DNA from: Verpa conica
Taxonomy: Eukaryota > Ascomycota > Pezizomycetes > Pezizales > Morchellaceae
Length of the DNA: 64,000 bases
Reading direction: 5' to 3'
Assembly: GCA_033030425.1 (NCBI GenBank)
Contig: JAUFSD010000015.1
Location: 310,001 to 374,000 of the forward strand
The position numbers were made by a program, and so were the translations under genes. Of the stretch, positions 1-15,102 are shown in pieces (within the stretch, counting starts at the first letter, position 1; each line of letters begins with the position of its first letter). The notes under the pieces are model-generated. The model was not told where the DNA came from. It worked only from the letters and a program-made list of their open reading frames with translations, and did not search any database.

Positions 1-1498
1 TAGAGGTGCAAGCGCTTCCAAGTGTTGCATGTTCTAGGCCAATAAAACATTCCAGGCAGCCCGGGGCAAAAAGTCGCCCCACCTGCCTGCTGCCCGCCGG
101 TGCGGCGCATACCAACTTTATCGAGTTTCTTTTTTTCTTTCTTTGCCTTCCTTCCTATTTCTTTCTATTCTTCGTCCGCCTAGAGGCTCAATTAATCAAC
201 ATGATCTGTGCCTCCTCAGTGGTGAGCTGCGACGGTTAGCATGACGGTTAACATGCCCCTTTGCGAGACTTTGGTTGTTCGCATCGTGCATGCAACCCTG
301 AGTGTCCGATTGATAGGAGGGAGAGTTTTGAGGTAAAAAACCCCCCCTATACATACATACAGAACCAGACCGCTCGTTCGCTACACAACCGACGACGCAC
401 AGTATTTTCTGTCAAATTATAATATTTATATTTGCCCCCTTTCTTTTTGTGTGTGAAAAGGAATATTTTCCCTACTCTGATCCTGATCGCGTTTCCAACT
501 CCGCCTGAGCACCTACCTACCAGTGGTTTGTGTCTACCCTATACGGAAGGGACGTAGCCCAATGATCGACGGCGGTCTTGCAGAAGGTAAGCGGGAGACG
601 ACAACGTAGGGGGAAGAGCGTCCGTAGAAGAGGAGAGGAGGGGAAGAGGGGGGTACAAGAGCAGTCAGACTCTAGACGATAGAGAGCGTTAAAAAAAAGG
701 GGCACCAAAATCAAATAGAGAAAATAGAGTAGCACCACTGTTGGAAGAAGAGAGATATGAAAACCTGCTGCGCTGTTGGTCCGAATAGTTATTACATGGT
801 AGACTAGGCGTTCCTGTATCATCCTGTCCTGTCTTGTCAACAACAACATCCATCCATCTATCCGCCTGTTCTCTCTCTGCTTTTTCCATCCCCCTCCTGT
901 CCGCTGTTTGTGCCCCCCCTCCATCATCCCCAATCACGGTTCTTCACCCTTGTGGCTTTCCACTGTTCTTCCTTTTTTTTTTCCTTCTCTTCTTTTGTTG
1001 CTCGCCCTGAATACCTACCTAATACCTCATCCTGTGCTGCTGCTACCGCTGGTGTCTCCTTCTTCGCCTGGATTATAAGTCACATCCACACATTCACGCA
1101 TTCGAGTATTCATACATTCATACCAACATACATCCGATTCCTGCTGCTGCTGCCGCTGCTGCTGCCGCCGCTGTTGTCCAGCAACCAGGCGTATCCAACA
1201 GCATATCGTCTATCTACACTAGCTCCATACCGCCAAGGTCCATTTTTCGCTTTGCCCCGTTCCCACAACCACACCTCCAACCCCCACCTCTAAACCCCTC
1301 GCACCACTCAACGAAATTCCATATCACCGCCTTCCGAGGAAGACTTCCTGCGGCTATCCTCTGAAAAACCCTGCGAGCTAAGAAGAAAAGAAAAGGAGAA
1401 AAAAAAAGAAAAAAAGGAGTCATCCTCATCTGTTCCCCACAGAAAAAGGAGGGAAAAAATAAAAATAAAAAAAACCTTATTACCAAGTGGATATCACC
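1..1498 (+). promoter_or_regulatory. Upstream region and probable 5' leader of the SRPK-type kinase gene
   Basis: No convincing coding sequence was found here. From about 830 to 1290 the + strand is strongly pyrimidine-rich, and 1141-1176 is a run of CTG/CCG triplets. Such CT-rich tracts are usual in promoters and 5' leaders of highly transcribed filamentous-fungal genes. Purine-rich sequence lies just before the ATG at 1499. The open frames seen here lack codon structure and overlap on both strands. No TATA box is clear near the ATG, so the transcription start cannot be placed. Confidence 0.4.
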
Positions 1499-3834
<2,336 letters not shown>

Positions 3835-6408
3835 ATGTTTGTTTGTTTTTGCATCAATTTCGCATTCCGGTGTTAGCTTTTTATCTGTTGGGGGTTTTTC
3901 CTCGTAGTCTTTTTTTCGGTGGGGTGGGAGAAAGTTGGATATAAATGTTTTTCCCTTTGTACTGGGGATCACGTCAATTTCTACTCTTTCCCTCGTTCTA
4001 CTTGTCTACCTCTGATCCCCTGTACTCATCCTTCATTCTATTCAATTCCTTGATTTCTACCGCTCCCGAGACTCTAATTTCGTATTCAATCTTTTCATTC
4101 CATTTTTTCACTCTTTTTCATTCTGCCAGGTTACATGTTAGGCTAGGGTAGTACTGATCAGTCGGTTTGGATATGTGGCAAGACGAGGGAAGGGTGAGCG
4201 GATTGTTTGACGAGTGATGATATCTGATAGCTGAAGTAGGTTATTACTGGCTACAACTACTACAACTATTTTATCAATGCTGTTACTACTATTGTTGCAT
4301 GGTGTTGGGGCTGGGTTGTTATGGAGGCTTTCTATTTAGGGGAAACATCTAGAGGTAGAGATCAAAAAAAACACATCTTCTGATTGGTTTATATTTACGT
4401 AGTATTCGGCTGGTGTGAGTGATTTCTTGGGCGGGAGTTCCATGGGTAGCGGCATATCCTGGTAGCCGGGACTTGTGGAGATATTAAAAGCGGTAAGTGG
4501 GGGCATTAAGCTATAAGATTCTGAGACTGAGTAGGTTGAGTAAGACCCAAATTGTAGATATTGATATTAACACGTTCCTTAATTAATAGATGTCCTTCCA
4601 AAAGCGCTATAGACAGACAGACAAATGAGTAGTTAAGTGTGAAGTTTGGACTAGAAATTTATATATGCAGGGAAAGGAAACATCCTCCACCATGCTTTTT
4701 CGGGTAAGGCACCCATATGATAAATCACAATAAGATCATAATTACGAGCCTTATGTAAAATATGGAAAGTTTTCGGGGTTGAGATTCTACAAACAATAGG
4801 TCATTTGAGTACGTGCAGCCTCATCGGCAAAGGGGGTTGACCCCCCTCCTGCAAGAAGAAGTACCGCCGTAGCGGGTTTGTAGGAGTACCCAGAAAAAGC
4901 AAAGTCTAGAGGCGTAACTAGGTTGTTAGAATTTTTCTGTGGAAGGAAAAAAAAAAAAGCAAAATCGAACCGAACTCGCTACAAATGGAATGAGACACTA
5001 GGTAGACAGACTTCTAGACGACCATCGTCCATCGGGTGGAGAGAGGTGTTCACGATAGTCTCTTCGCTTTTCCTACACACGTACCATGCAGGGAGCACAG
5101 ACAGGTTGGTACCTACTAAACCCCCGCCGGTTCTCTCTTCTACGCGAGTCGCAACGGCTTGCTCTTATCGGTTGCTACGAGCCAAAGCGGCGGTCCAGTA
5201 AGTAGAGTACTATATCGAGTTATGCATATTCTTACCTCACGACACGCTTCTATTTTTCCGAAGGTGTTGACCTAGGCGGGTCTGTGTTCCCACGAGTGCA
5301 TAGCAAAGAGAAATGGGTATTCTCAGGGACCATTCTCCACGACGCAGCTGCAAGGTTCAAACCGGGTGTACGTACTCCATGGTACAGAGTGTTGGTACAT
5401 GCTGCCAGCACGCTCGTGATAAGGAACGGATTAGGATGAGAAAAAAAAGATTGGACTCGGGAGATAAGCAGTCAGGAGACTGCCTACATACGTGTAAGAT
5501 ATGTTGTCAAAGAAAGGAGAAGATACTTTTTTTCCTTTGAGAGGGAGAGAGGGAGAGAGGGAGAGAGTGATATACTGACTCTTGGGAACTGAAATACTCA
5601 CTACGAGTCTACATATAAAATCAATTTCAAAGAAGCAGAGCAGAAAGGAACTTGTGCCTCATCTCTCATCTCTCATCCCTTGCCCTTCATTCCACCGGTA
5701 GGCCCAAAACGAGCAATACCGTATTACCGGACGTACGGTGGTCGACCATCTTTATCGTAGGTCAGGACTGCTATCGCTAGAGTCATTTGGACGCCACCTC
5801 CATTCCTCCTTTTTACCTTCTCACCCCCCTCCATCTTCTCTCTTTTCTCTTCTTCTCCCTTTTCTCCTTCGTGTCTTTTCTCCATCCTCTACGAATTTTT
5901 TTTTTCAATTTCTTGTCATAGGGTTTTGAATCTCCTTGGGAAATTCTCATACTCTCATACAGCTCTATTCGGTTCCTGCAGGGTAAACGGTTTTTTCCCG
6001 TTTAAGCTCTTACCTGGAAGCGTCCGTTGTGACATCCTAGGAGGTCGTTACCTATCATCGCGTTGTGACTGGTTTGCCTCACTCATTGCCTCGGCTACTC
6101 GCGGCCTTCACAAGCTATACCTGTTACATCACTGACGTCCGTGTAGCCGGTTTTATTGTTTGCTTGCTAGAAAATTGATATCTCACTCTGTTTTCCGCTT
6201 CTGTCTACTTATTCTCAGTCCCTCAGTACAATCTCTCGCTGTCACTTTCAGGTTCGTGGGGCTTGTTCTTGTCTTAGTCGTTATCAAAGGGAAATTCCGA
6301 ATTGAGCCTAAGCTAATCTTGTTATCACAGATTTCGCGATAAGACAATAGAAGAAAGAAAAAAAAAAAGCCTAAAAATCTTCATAATCCGGCCTGTGCCT
6401 GAAAGGCA
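3835..6408. other. Intergenic region with kinase 3' flank and glycine decarboxylase promoter
   Basis: No gene is supported in these 2.6 kb. The first part is the AT-rich kinase 3' flank, including a CGAGTGAT motif at 4211-4218 that recurs in other gene 3' flanks of this window. A GAGA-type microsatellite is at 5539-5567. A pyrimidine-rich block at about 5790-5920 and the sequence to 6408 probably form the promoter and leader of the downstream gene. Short open frames here have no recognisable domains. Confidence 0.4.
5539..5567. repeat. GAGGGAGA microsatellite
   Basis: Purine-rich simple repeat with the unit GAGAGGGA repeated about three and a half times. It lies about 840 bp upstream of the glycine decarboxylase start codon. 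No function is evident. Confidence 0.8.
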
Positions 6409-9400
6409 ATGGCAATGTCTTCATCTGCAATGCGCCGTTTAGTTGTTTCCAGAAGATTATTGTCTTCGCCTTTAACTACGACCTTGCGTACTATATCCCC
6501 TATTCGTGTTACTTCGATATCTAATACCCGTTCTATCGCCACTGCCGCTACTATCATCCCTAAAATCCACAGGCGCACATACTCTACTGCCATTACCGAG
6601 ACTGAGAAGCCGGTCAATGCATCTATCTTTGAGCCCCTCGATACCTTTCAGAGGCGCCACATTGGGCCTTCTACTACAGAAACGAAGAGGATGCTTGCAG
6701 CGCTCGGGTATGATTCCCTAGACTCATTCGTAAGGGATGTGGTTCCAGATAATATTCTCTCTGGAAGGACACTCAAAGTGGAACCCGAGAATGGTCTGAG
6801 TGAGAGCCAGTTGCTCGAGAGACTACGGGGAATTGCGAGCAAGAACAAGATGAGAAGAACTTATATTGGATGTGGCTACTATGGAGCGAAGACTCCAGCA
6901 GTGATTCAAAGGAATGTTTTGGAGAGCCCAGAGTGGTATACGAGTTATACTCCGTACCAACCTGAGATCTCGCAAGGTGAGCTTTATTCAATTCCTGCTT
7001 TCGGAAGTATTGGGCTATGGGTTCCAGTCGTGTGTTATGTTTTATGAAGAATAGATCAGCTGACTTTTTCTGTACTGAAGGTCGTCTTGAATCGCTTATC
7101 AACTTCCAAACTGTCGTTACTGATCTTACTGGTCTTGCAATTGCCAATGCCTCCGTTCTCGATGAAGCTACAGCCGCTTCTGAGGCTATGACCATGTCCC
7201 TAGGTCTACTCCCAATGTCTCGCCAGAAACGCCCCAACAAGACTTTCTTCGTTGATAACAAAGTCCACCCACAAACCATTGCCGCCCTGCACTCTCGCGC
7301 CGAAGGCTTTGGAATCAAGGTTCAAGTCGGCGATGCTCTTGATCTTTCTGCTGTCGAGAATGTCGGCGATGATTTGATTGGTGTACTTGTTCAATATCCG
7401 GCGACGGATGGCTCGATCCATGATTACTCGAAGGTTGGAGAGGTTGCGCATAAGCTCGGCGCTACCTTATCGGCAGCTACAGATTTACTTGCTTTGACTA
7501 TGTTGAAGCCCCCAGGGGAGTTCGGTGCTGATATTGCATTCGGTAATTCCCAGAGATTTGGTGTTCCACTTGGCTATGGTGGCCCTCATGCTGCATTTTT
7601 CGCGACTTCGGACAAGGGGAAGCGTAAGATGCCAGGCCGATTAATTGGTGTCTCGAGGGACCGTTTGGGTGACCCAGCATATCGCCTTTCACTACAAACC
7701 AGAGAACAGCACATTCGTCGTGAAAAGGCGACTAGCAACATCTGTACTGCCCAGGCTTTGCTGGCGAACATGAGTGCTATGTATGCTGTGTACCATGGAC
7801 CAGCTGGCTTAAAGGCGATTGCCGAGAGAGTATATGGCTTTGCTAGGATCTTGGAAGAAGGTCTCACACGGTTAGGCTTTGAGGTTAATGGCGGGTCAAA
7901 GGCTGAGGGGGGCTATTTTGATACTGTTGTTGTCAAAGTCAAGGATGCCGCCGATACTGTGGCTAAGGTTGAGGAGTGGTATGGAATTAATCTGAGGATT
8001 CTGAGTCACGAGAAGGTTGCGATCTCCATGGACGAGACTGTCTCATCCCAAGATCTCGAAGATATTTTGGCTGCGATGTCTGCTTTCGCCGATAGGCTTC
8101 CTGGAAGACTTAAATGGAGCGAAATGTTGACCGAGATAGCCGAGGACTTGGATATCGCGCCTAGTGCGCCTACAGCCATTCCCCAGGCGTTTAGGAGAAC
8201 TTCCAAATACCTGGAACACCCAGTCTTCAACAGTCATCACTCGGAAACGGAGATGTTGAGATATCTACACCATCTACAGTCAAAAGATTTATCATTGGCC
8301 AACTCCATGATTCCACTAGGATCATGCACAATGAAACTAAATGCGACAACGGAAATGATACCGATTTCATGGCCTGAATTCAACTCTCTACATCCATTCG
8401 TGCCTGTCGAGCAGGCCGAGGGTTACAAACAGATGCTTTCAGAACTTGAAGCTGATCTAGCAGATATCACTGGTTTTGATGCAGTTTCACTCCAGCCCAA
8501 CTCAGGCGCCCAGGGCGAGTTCGCTGGCCTTCGTGTAATCCGCGAGTTCCTCAAGTCGACTGGTCAAGGACATCGTGATATTTGCATTATCCCTCAATCG
8601 GCTCATGGGACTAACCCTGCTTCCGCGTCTATGGCCGGAATGAAGGTTGTTACTGTCAAATGTGACGCGAAGACTGGAAATTTAGATATGGTGGACCTCG
8701 AAGCTAAGGCTGAGAAGTACAAGGATTCGCTCGGTGCGTTTATGGTCACATACCCCAGCACATACGGTGTGTTCGAGCCTGGTGTCAAGAAGGCATGCGA
8801 GATCATTCACTCCCATGGCGGGCAGGTTTACATGGATGGTGCGAACATGAACGCCCAAGTTGGACTTTGTAGCCCTGGAGAGATTGGAGCAGATGTTTGC
8901 CACTTGAACTTGCACAAAACTTTCTGTATTCCCCACGGAGGTGGAGGGCCTGGTGTTGGGCCAATTGGTGTGAAGTCTCATCTAGCGCCGTTCTTGCCAG
9001 GACACCCACTTATCAAGACCGGTGGAGCCCAGGCCATTGCTCCAATCTCGGCGGCGCCTTGGGGATCTGCGAGTATCCTGCCAATTACTTGGTCTTATAT
9101 CAAGATGATGGGATCACGTGGTCTCACCCACGCTACTAAGATCACTATGCTCAACGCTAACTACATGGCTGCCCGTCTTGCCCCCCATTATAAGATCCTT
9201 TACACAAACTCCAAGGACCGTTGCGCTCATGAGTTCATTCTCGACCTTCGAGGCTTTAAGGACACAACTGGGATCGAAGTCATTGATATCGCAAAGCGTC
9301 TCCAAGATTACGGTTTCCACGCACCAACCATGTCCTGGCCCGTAAACGGAACCCTTATGATTGAGCCCACCGAATCAGAGAACTTGCAGGAGCTCGATAG

Positions 9401-9727
9401 GTTCTGTGATGCGTTGATTGAGATTAGAGGAGAGATTGCTGCGATTGAGAAGGGCGAGATGCCGAAGGAGCGCAATGTTTTGAGAAATTCACCCCACACA
9501 CAGAAAGATCTGCTAGTGGGCGAGTGGGACAGACCCTATAGTAGGGAGATGGCAGCATACCCATTGCCATATCTAAAAGATAGGAAATTCTGGCCGACTG
9601 TTACCAGAGTAGATGACTGTGAGTTCTCTTTGCTCCAAATATCTTCTACAAGTACTAACTAGTGATATTAGCGTACGGGGATCTTAACTTGTTCTGTTCA
9701 TGTGTTCCGGTCGAGGAGCATGAATAA
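6409..9727 (+). CDS. GCV2: Glycine decarboxylase P-protein (glycine cleavage system), mitochondrial
   Basis: Three exons (6409-6976, 7081-9618, 9672-9727) encode 1053 residues, the usual length. The P-protein is the PLP-dependent subunit that decarboxylates glycine and passes the aminomethyl group to the lipoyl H-protein in the mitochondrial matrix. The first 65 or so residues are rich in Arg, Ser and Thr and lack acidic residues, as in a mitochondrial presequence. Mature-protein landmarks include [22 protein letters not shown] (spanning intron 1), [13 protein letters not shown] and the PLP-binding Lys802 in LNLHKTF before a glycine-rich loop. The 53-nt last intron contains TACTAAC, and the final 18 codons restore the conserved YGDLNLFC ending. 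An in-frame second ATG two codons in is an alternative start. In fungi the enzyme supports use of glycine as a nitrogen source and one-carbon supply. Confidence 0.96.
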
Positions 9728-12700
9728 ACATAGTTAATGGGATGTTTGTGGCAATAGATACCAACCTTTTTCTTTTGCTTCTTATCGTAATTGTCTCACA
9801 TCTTTCGGGATTTAAACTCCCTTTCCACTTTTTCATTTATGTTTTTAGACCCACTCGGTATTCATCTATTCGGTGTTCGGTCTCTTTTTCGGGAATTTTA
9901 TACGGGATCTGGGGGATTTTTACATGATAAACTTATGTTTGGCATTTGGGTGGCTTTGGTTTGGGGGGGAAGGAGTACGGACTTTCAACATAGTCTACTT
10001 ATTGTTTTTGGGTTGATATAAATACTATAGTCTAGAGCTTTATACACCCGTTCGAGGGTATCAATACTTGTAATCACGTACTATAGAATATCGATATCCA
10101 TCTTTACCCTTTAGGGGAATCTATGATCTAGCGTGCCTCTTCTAGTAGGAAATTCTCTAGCTTGATAATTTTATGCAATACATTTGAAACCACTAGCTTT
10201 AGATATTTAAGTAAATAGGGACTAATCAGGCAGAATATAAGACCTAGAACTTTATGATGAGAAGTTCTATTTAGCCTTTGTATAACGCGGCTAATTCTGC
10301 TACTGATCGGAGAATCTCTATTTTCTTGTCCATTCCCGATACACGCCTAGCGCTTAATCTATAATTATTTGATCTTTAATAGCCTCGGATCCTGCAAGAA
10401 TAACCGCAAAAGTACCCGTCCTATACCACCGTATCATATGGCATTTATTATAGGGAATGCCAAGAATATTCTACACAAGCGTAAACATTATTGTATATTG
10501 TCTTTAGCCATCCCCTAATCAACTATTCTCTAATACCCGGATGTATACTTCCTATAAAAAAATCAATATTTCTGCCACACCCAAGTGTGCTAGAATTACA
10601 GAGCATAGCATATATCCCTCGACAAGCTTTATAGTGCGAGCATGCTCCAGTAGGTCTATAACTCGTTGTAAGCTAGTATGGTCTTATTAGCCGGTGTAGC
10701 TAGTTTCAGAAGCCTTAAATTCTAATGCGGCAGGTGATGAAGCAACCGGAGGTACGCCCCTAAAAGAAACTTGTGGAGATACGAGCGTGTAAATAATCTA
10801 CACTAAAATATTGCTGGGTATGTTTAGTACAACTAGGGTATTAGCTCCTAGAATATATCAAGATTACCAACGGTTGGGTAAATGAGTGATAAACTATAAG
10901 ACCTCGGCGATTCCATCCTTGCGAGAAGGCTGAGATTTGGATCTTTGAAGTATGGCTTATCCTTTGTTTGTGAAACGAGAACCGTTTGGAGATCTTGGAA
11001 TTCAGTTATATATTAATACTATGCAACTAGTAGTAAATTACCTTCAAAAACAGGAAAAAACACACCGATCTAGGGCTCTCTCGATCTATCACTAGAAAAA
11101 AATATTCAAGGAATCTTTAATTATGGTATATAGACCTAACTCAATACAAAAAAAAGTTGTTGTTTCTTCATATTATATCACTCGACGACTTTGTTTCCTA
11201 CTCGAGTTATTCCATCCCTACAATAACACATACTAGACCTCAGAACCATGATTGGTTGAAAGACCAAACATTACGAGTGTAGAGGGTTACATAAAGCTTC
11301 AGAACACGGTACTAAACCTTGAATGTTCAGCCCTGGCTACTCGCCGCGGCCTTATTCTCCGCGGCCAGGGAAGGCAGGGATGATGCCCAGTAGTTGATGT
11401 CAAACTGTTGGACCCCAGGTTGCCTAGGGCGTCCTTACCCCAAAGGTTGAGATGTAACTTTGCTAGTGCCCGTGTATGGCCCCGTCACGTCAGGTGAAAA
11501 AAAAAAAAAAAATTGCACGTCCTTTTCTTATACACTGTCTTGGATTTGGTAACGCACGTATCTCCCCTTGAGCTGAAACTACAACAGACAGTTTTTTCCG
11601 AATAAATCCTTGTAGTCATATCAAATATCCCAACAGCTTGGAACTGATGATTAATCATACATAGCTTCATTTTTTTGATAGGGCTAGTTAAGTATTAGCG
11701 ACCATTTTGCATGAACTGTCACTCTGTTTCAGAAGCTACAAACAGTTTACCGGATAACCAGCCATTTCCAAATTACTCCTAACACGAAACTCCCGGTATC
11801 CATCTCGTGGACAAGTTTGATTTAAATTATGCGGCACTCTCTGATTAATTAGACCAATATTTTACCGGGAAAATATACCCGATTTATTAACATCTGAAAG
11901 ATTGTTCTTGCTTGTGATTTGTACTACATTTCCAACGCTTATACTATCACAGCCCTTCCTACAGTTCGGTAGTTACTTATGTAACACTGCCTTTCGTTTA
12001 ACATGGGGGGGAGAAACAAGCTCTTAGTGTGGAATGCGTGCCCTAATGTTTCGGTATGGGTTATCACTCAGCATCCACATCCATATATGCAACTCCCCCG
12101 CACCCCGGCCCCCGCATCAACCGTGATAAAGTCCGGAATATCGCCAAAACCAGATGACGTTAGGTATCTAACGTGCCATGGCATTAGGTATTATTGATAA
12201 AGAAGCGCAGAAGCTGTGGTAGATGTATTATCTCATCTGCATCCCTCACCCCCACCCCCCACAATGCATCCCCCCACACATAATGTCAATGCTGCTGTGC
12301 ATTATGTCAGCTTCAATCATTTCTCCAGGTTTGGGGATTCATTTCCGGCTACGCAAAACCTTAAAATTGATCTGTTAAATGTATCAAAGCTGTTTACCGT
12401 ACCCCGCATCAAGGTGATTATGCTGGCACGTGATTAGGATAGTTACGGGATACAGGGACCTTCGAGATACGGAAAGGGGGGGTATTTATGCTACACGTAT
12501 GATACTAGTACTACTACAGGTAACAATAATATTTATAAAGGAGCTTAATTAGGACATATAGACCATAAGGGGGACTATAAAGGATTAGCTGAACCTAACT
12601 CCCGGGATTTCACGTGGGAATGATTTCCCAGACTAGGATAACCAAGTATAGAGTGGAGTAATGGCACGGCCGAACCCACAGATCAACGACCACGGGTACA

Positions 12701-15102
12701 AGCAAATTGCCGAGGGGAGTGGAAAAAAATAAGTACAAGCAATAGGTATCGAAAGATCTACTTAGCCCCAAGTTTAAAACCTTTGCCGAAACAGTTTCAC
12801 TAGTATTCTCTCCCGCTTCTTGGAATTTTGTACCAAGCCGTCGATTACCATTCCTTGTCTTTTGAGGGACTTGGGAAATAAATTTCGGGTCTCGCCTTTG
12901 TTTTTCCCTTCTTTTTTCCCCCTTCTCTCTCTCCTAGACGCGGGGTGCGTCGCATTCGATTATATGTGTACATAGCTGGTTCGGCGAAGTGTACATATGT
13001 AACATGTGAGAATTGCTTCTTCCATGAATTGATATCCGGGTTGCCGGAAGAAAAACAAAGCTAATATCCATACAGATCGGGAATAGTCTAGTAGCTTCCC
13101 GTACCACAACCGTCAAATCTTTCTGCCTTAGGGGAAAAATTTTACTTGGAGAAGGTAGGATGGACCATCGAAAGTGAGTGAGGTGTCGTGAAGGTGCACC
13201 ATTTTGCCTGTGTAATACATTTGCCGGTTTACGCGTTCTTCAGGGTCTATGGTGATTTAAGTAAGACCAGTAGAGGAAGATATTGATCCAGGATCGACCA
13301 ATATGTTGCTGTAGATCAAGACTGTATTATGCCCAATGCTCAGAGCAAGCTATGAAGTAACTACGGCAGGTAGTCATTAGTTATGTACATTCAAAGTTGG
13401 CCGAAATGGGGGGGGGGTTACGGGAGAGAATTGCGCAAACCCGATCCATCGGGCGTCTCTCACGGGACATCGTCTCGATATAGGTACCAAGCTGGCCACC
13501 TGGACCTCCGGGTAATTATTAGTGATTTCGATTTGGAAGAGGAGCTCCCGAATGGAAAAAAAAGATAAGGGGACCCATCGACCCAGAGGCGTGGTTGCGG
13601 AACCATTCTTGAGGAGGCATAGCGCATACTCACTAAGGTCTTATTCATGCGGAAGGTCTGTGTGAATTTCGTGGCCACCCTATCATTAGAGATGGCGGGC
13701 CCCCACAGAACTGGTCGCAATATACTTTGTTTCGCCATCGATGAGATGCGTCGCCATGCCCATCAGTCAGTGTCACTCCGTAATCATAAGCTTTCGCGGA
13801 TATATTAATACGCCCAGAGTAGGAACTCAGTTTGGACGCCATTGCCGCCAAAACAGCGGGAAAAAAAAACCCAACTCTATGTACAGTACAATTCTGAACC
13901 TTGCGGCAATGTAGCTATATCAGGACGCGGGATGTGATTGCCAGAAAATGAATTTCCGAGAGGCTTGGTGTTTAGCCCGAGGATCAGCTGTTAAATAGTA
14001 GGCAGAGCTTGAAGGCGTATCAAAGCTGGCTTGGTTCTAAGAGTCAGTTGGCTTTTTTTGTTTAGCCTGGGACATCCCAGCACTTGGCCATAGACCTTTG
14101 AATTGAATAGCACGCGGATACTTTATAGGTACCGGGCATGGAGAACCATTGGCAGATTAGCAAGGGCAAGATTAGACTCTAGTGCTAAACGCCAGCTGGG
14201 AATTTATGCCTCAGCCTAGGCTGCAATTCCCACCACCGATTTGTGGAGATTGATTGGACTATATCGTGGGGGGCTCCACCAAGCCACCCCCCCTCCCAGC
14301 CTGATAGAGGTGTAGTACCACCATCACATGAAGGAGGCGGATATGACCGACCATTCCAAAAGGACCATGGGCAATAAGCACTATCGCAGCCCAGGCCGGC
14401 TCCACTACTAACAGACATCTTCGCCTTGCCCAACCCTAGGCCGGTATTGAGTCCGCGAGAAAGGACACCTTATCGTTGATGGGGTGTGCTAAGCGAGTGT
14501 CGCAATTACATGGAGGAACATCAAGGAAACTTGATGGAAGGCACTACGGACCCATTAACCATGAACCCCCTCCTTTTCGGCTGTCCCTGGAAATATGCGG
14601 GCTTGTCTGTCGCTCGCGTGGCATGAGTCTTTTGCATCACAAAGGTGGTTTGATAGTTTATGTTACCAGCCTTCGAGTATCCACGATGACATGAACTCAT
14701 ATATCCGGGGGAACCTCATATTGTTTTAATTCAACATCATACTTTTACCAGACATCTCCCATTTTTACCATATCTCGAGACCCTATAGCAAGCACACAAC
14801 AGGTGCCGATAGCCAAGGCAATCGGGGATTCCGTCCTAGCCTTGTAGTAGATTACTCTTACATTTACCCCCCAATCCCCTTTCGAACTGCGCCTCTCCGG
14901 CACAACGTTTTTTTCAAGTGTCGTTGTACGTATTCAAATCTCCATTGGGACAGCCTCGGGACATAGTCATTTGGCCTGCTTGGCCCTAAAATGCTCTGCG
15001 GCCCCACATTTGGTTACTCCCCCAAGGAATCCCACGCTTAATGATCCTTTCCCATCTTGGTGCCGACTACATAGATCCTATTAAGCCCCACGGCACCACT
15101 CT
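9728..15102. other. Gene-poor AT-rich block of 5.4 kb
   Basis: No supported gene. The longest open frames (under 95 codons) have no domain and overlap on opposite strands. Visible features are an A16 run at about 11497-11512, an ATCACTCG motif at 11177-11184, two direct copies of CCGCGGCC at 11344-11351 and 11359-11366, a G9 run near 13408 and a CT-rich stretch near 12895-12935. The sequence looks like decayed repeats. The last few hundred bases before 15103 presumably hold the promoter of the kinase-like gene. Confidence 0.45.

Noticed and set aside
1487..1498. Upstream extension of the SRPK reading frame
   Set aside because: It begins with GTG, which is not expected as a nuclear start codon; the first ATG is at 1499.
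4827..4846. Short GGGGG/CCCCC hairpin as a terminator
   Set aside because: Rho-independent terminators are not used by nuclear fungal genes; it is an isolated short stem.
9728..15102. tRNA, 5S rRNA or CRISPR-like structures in gene-poor blocks
   Set aside because: Scanning for T-loop (GGTTCGAATCC-like) sequences and regularly spaced repeats gave no candidate with a full structure.
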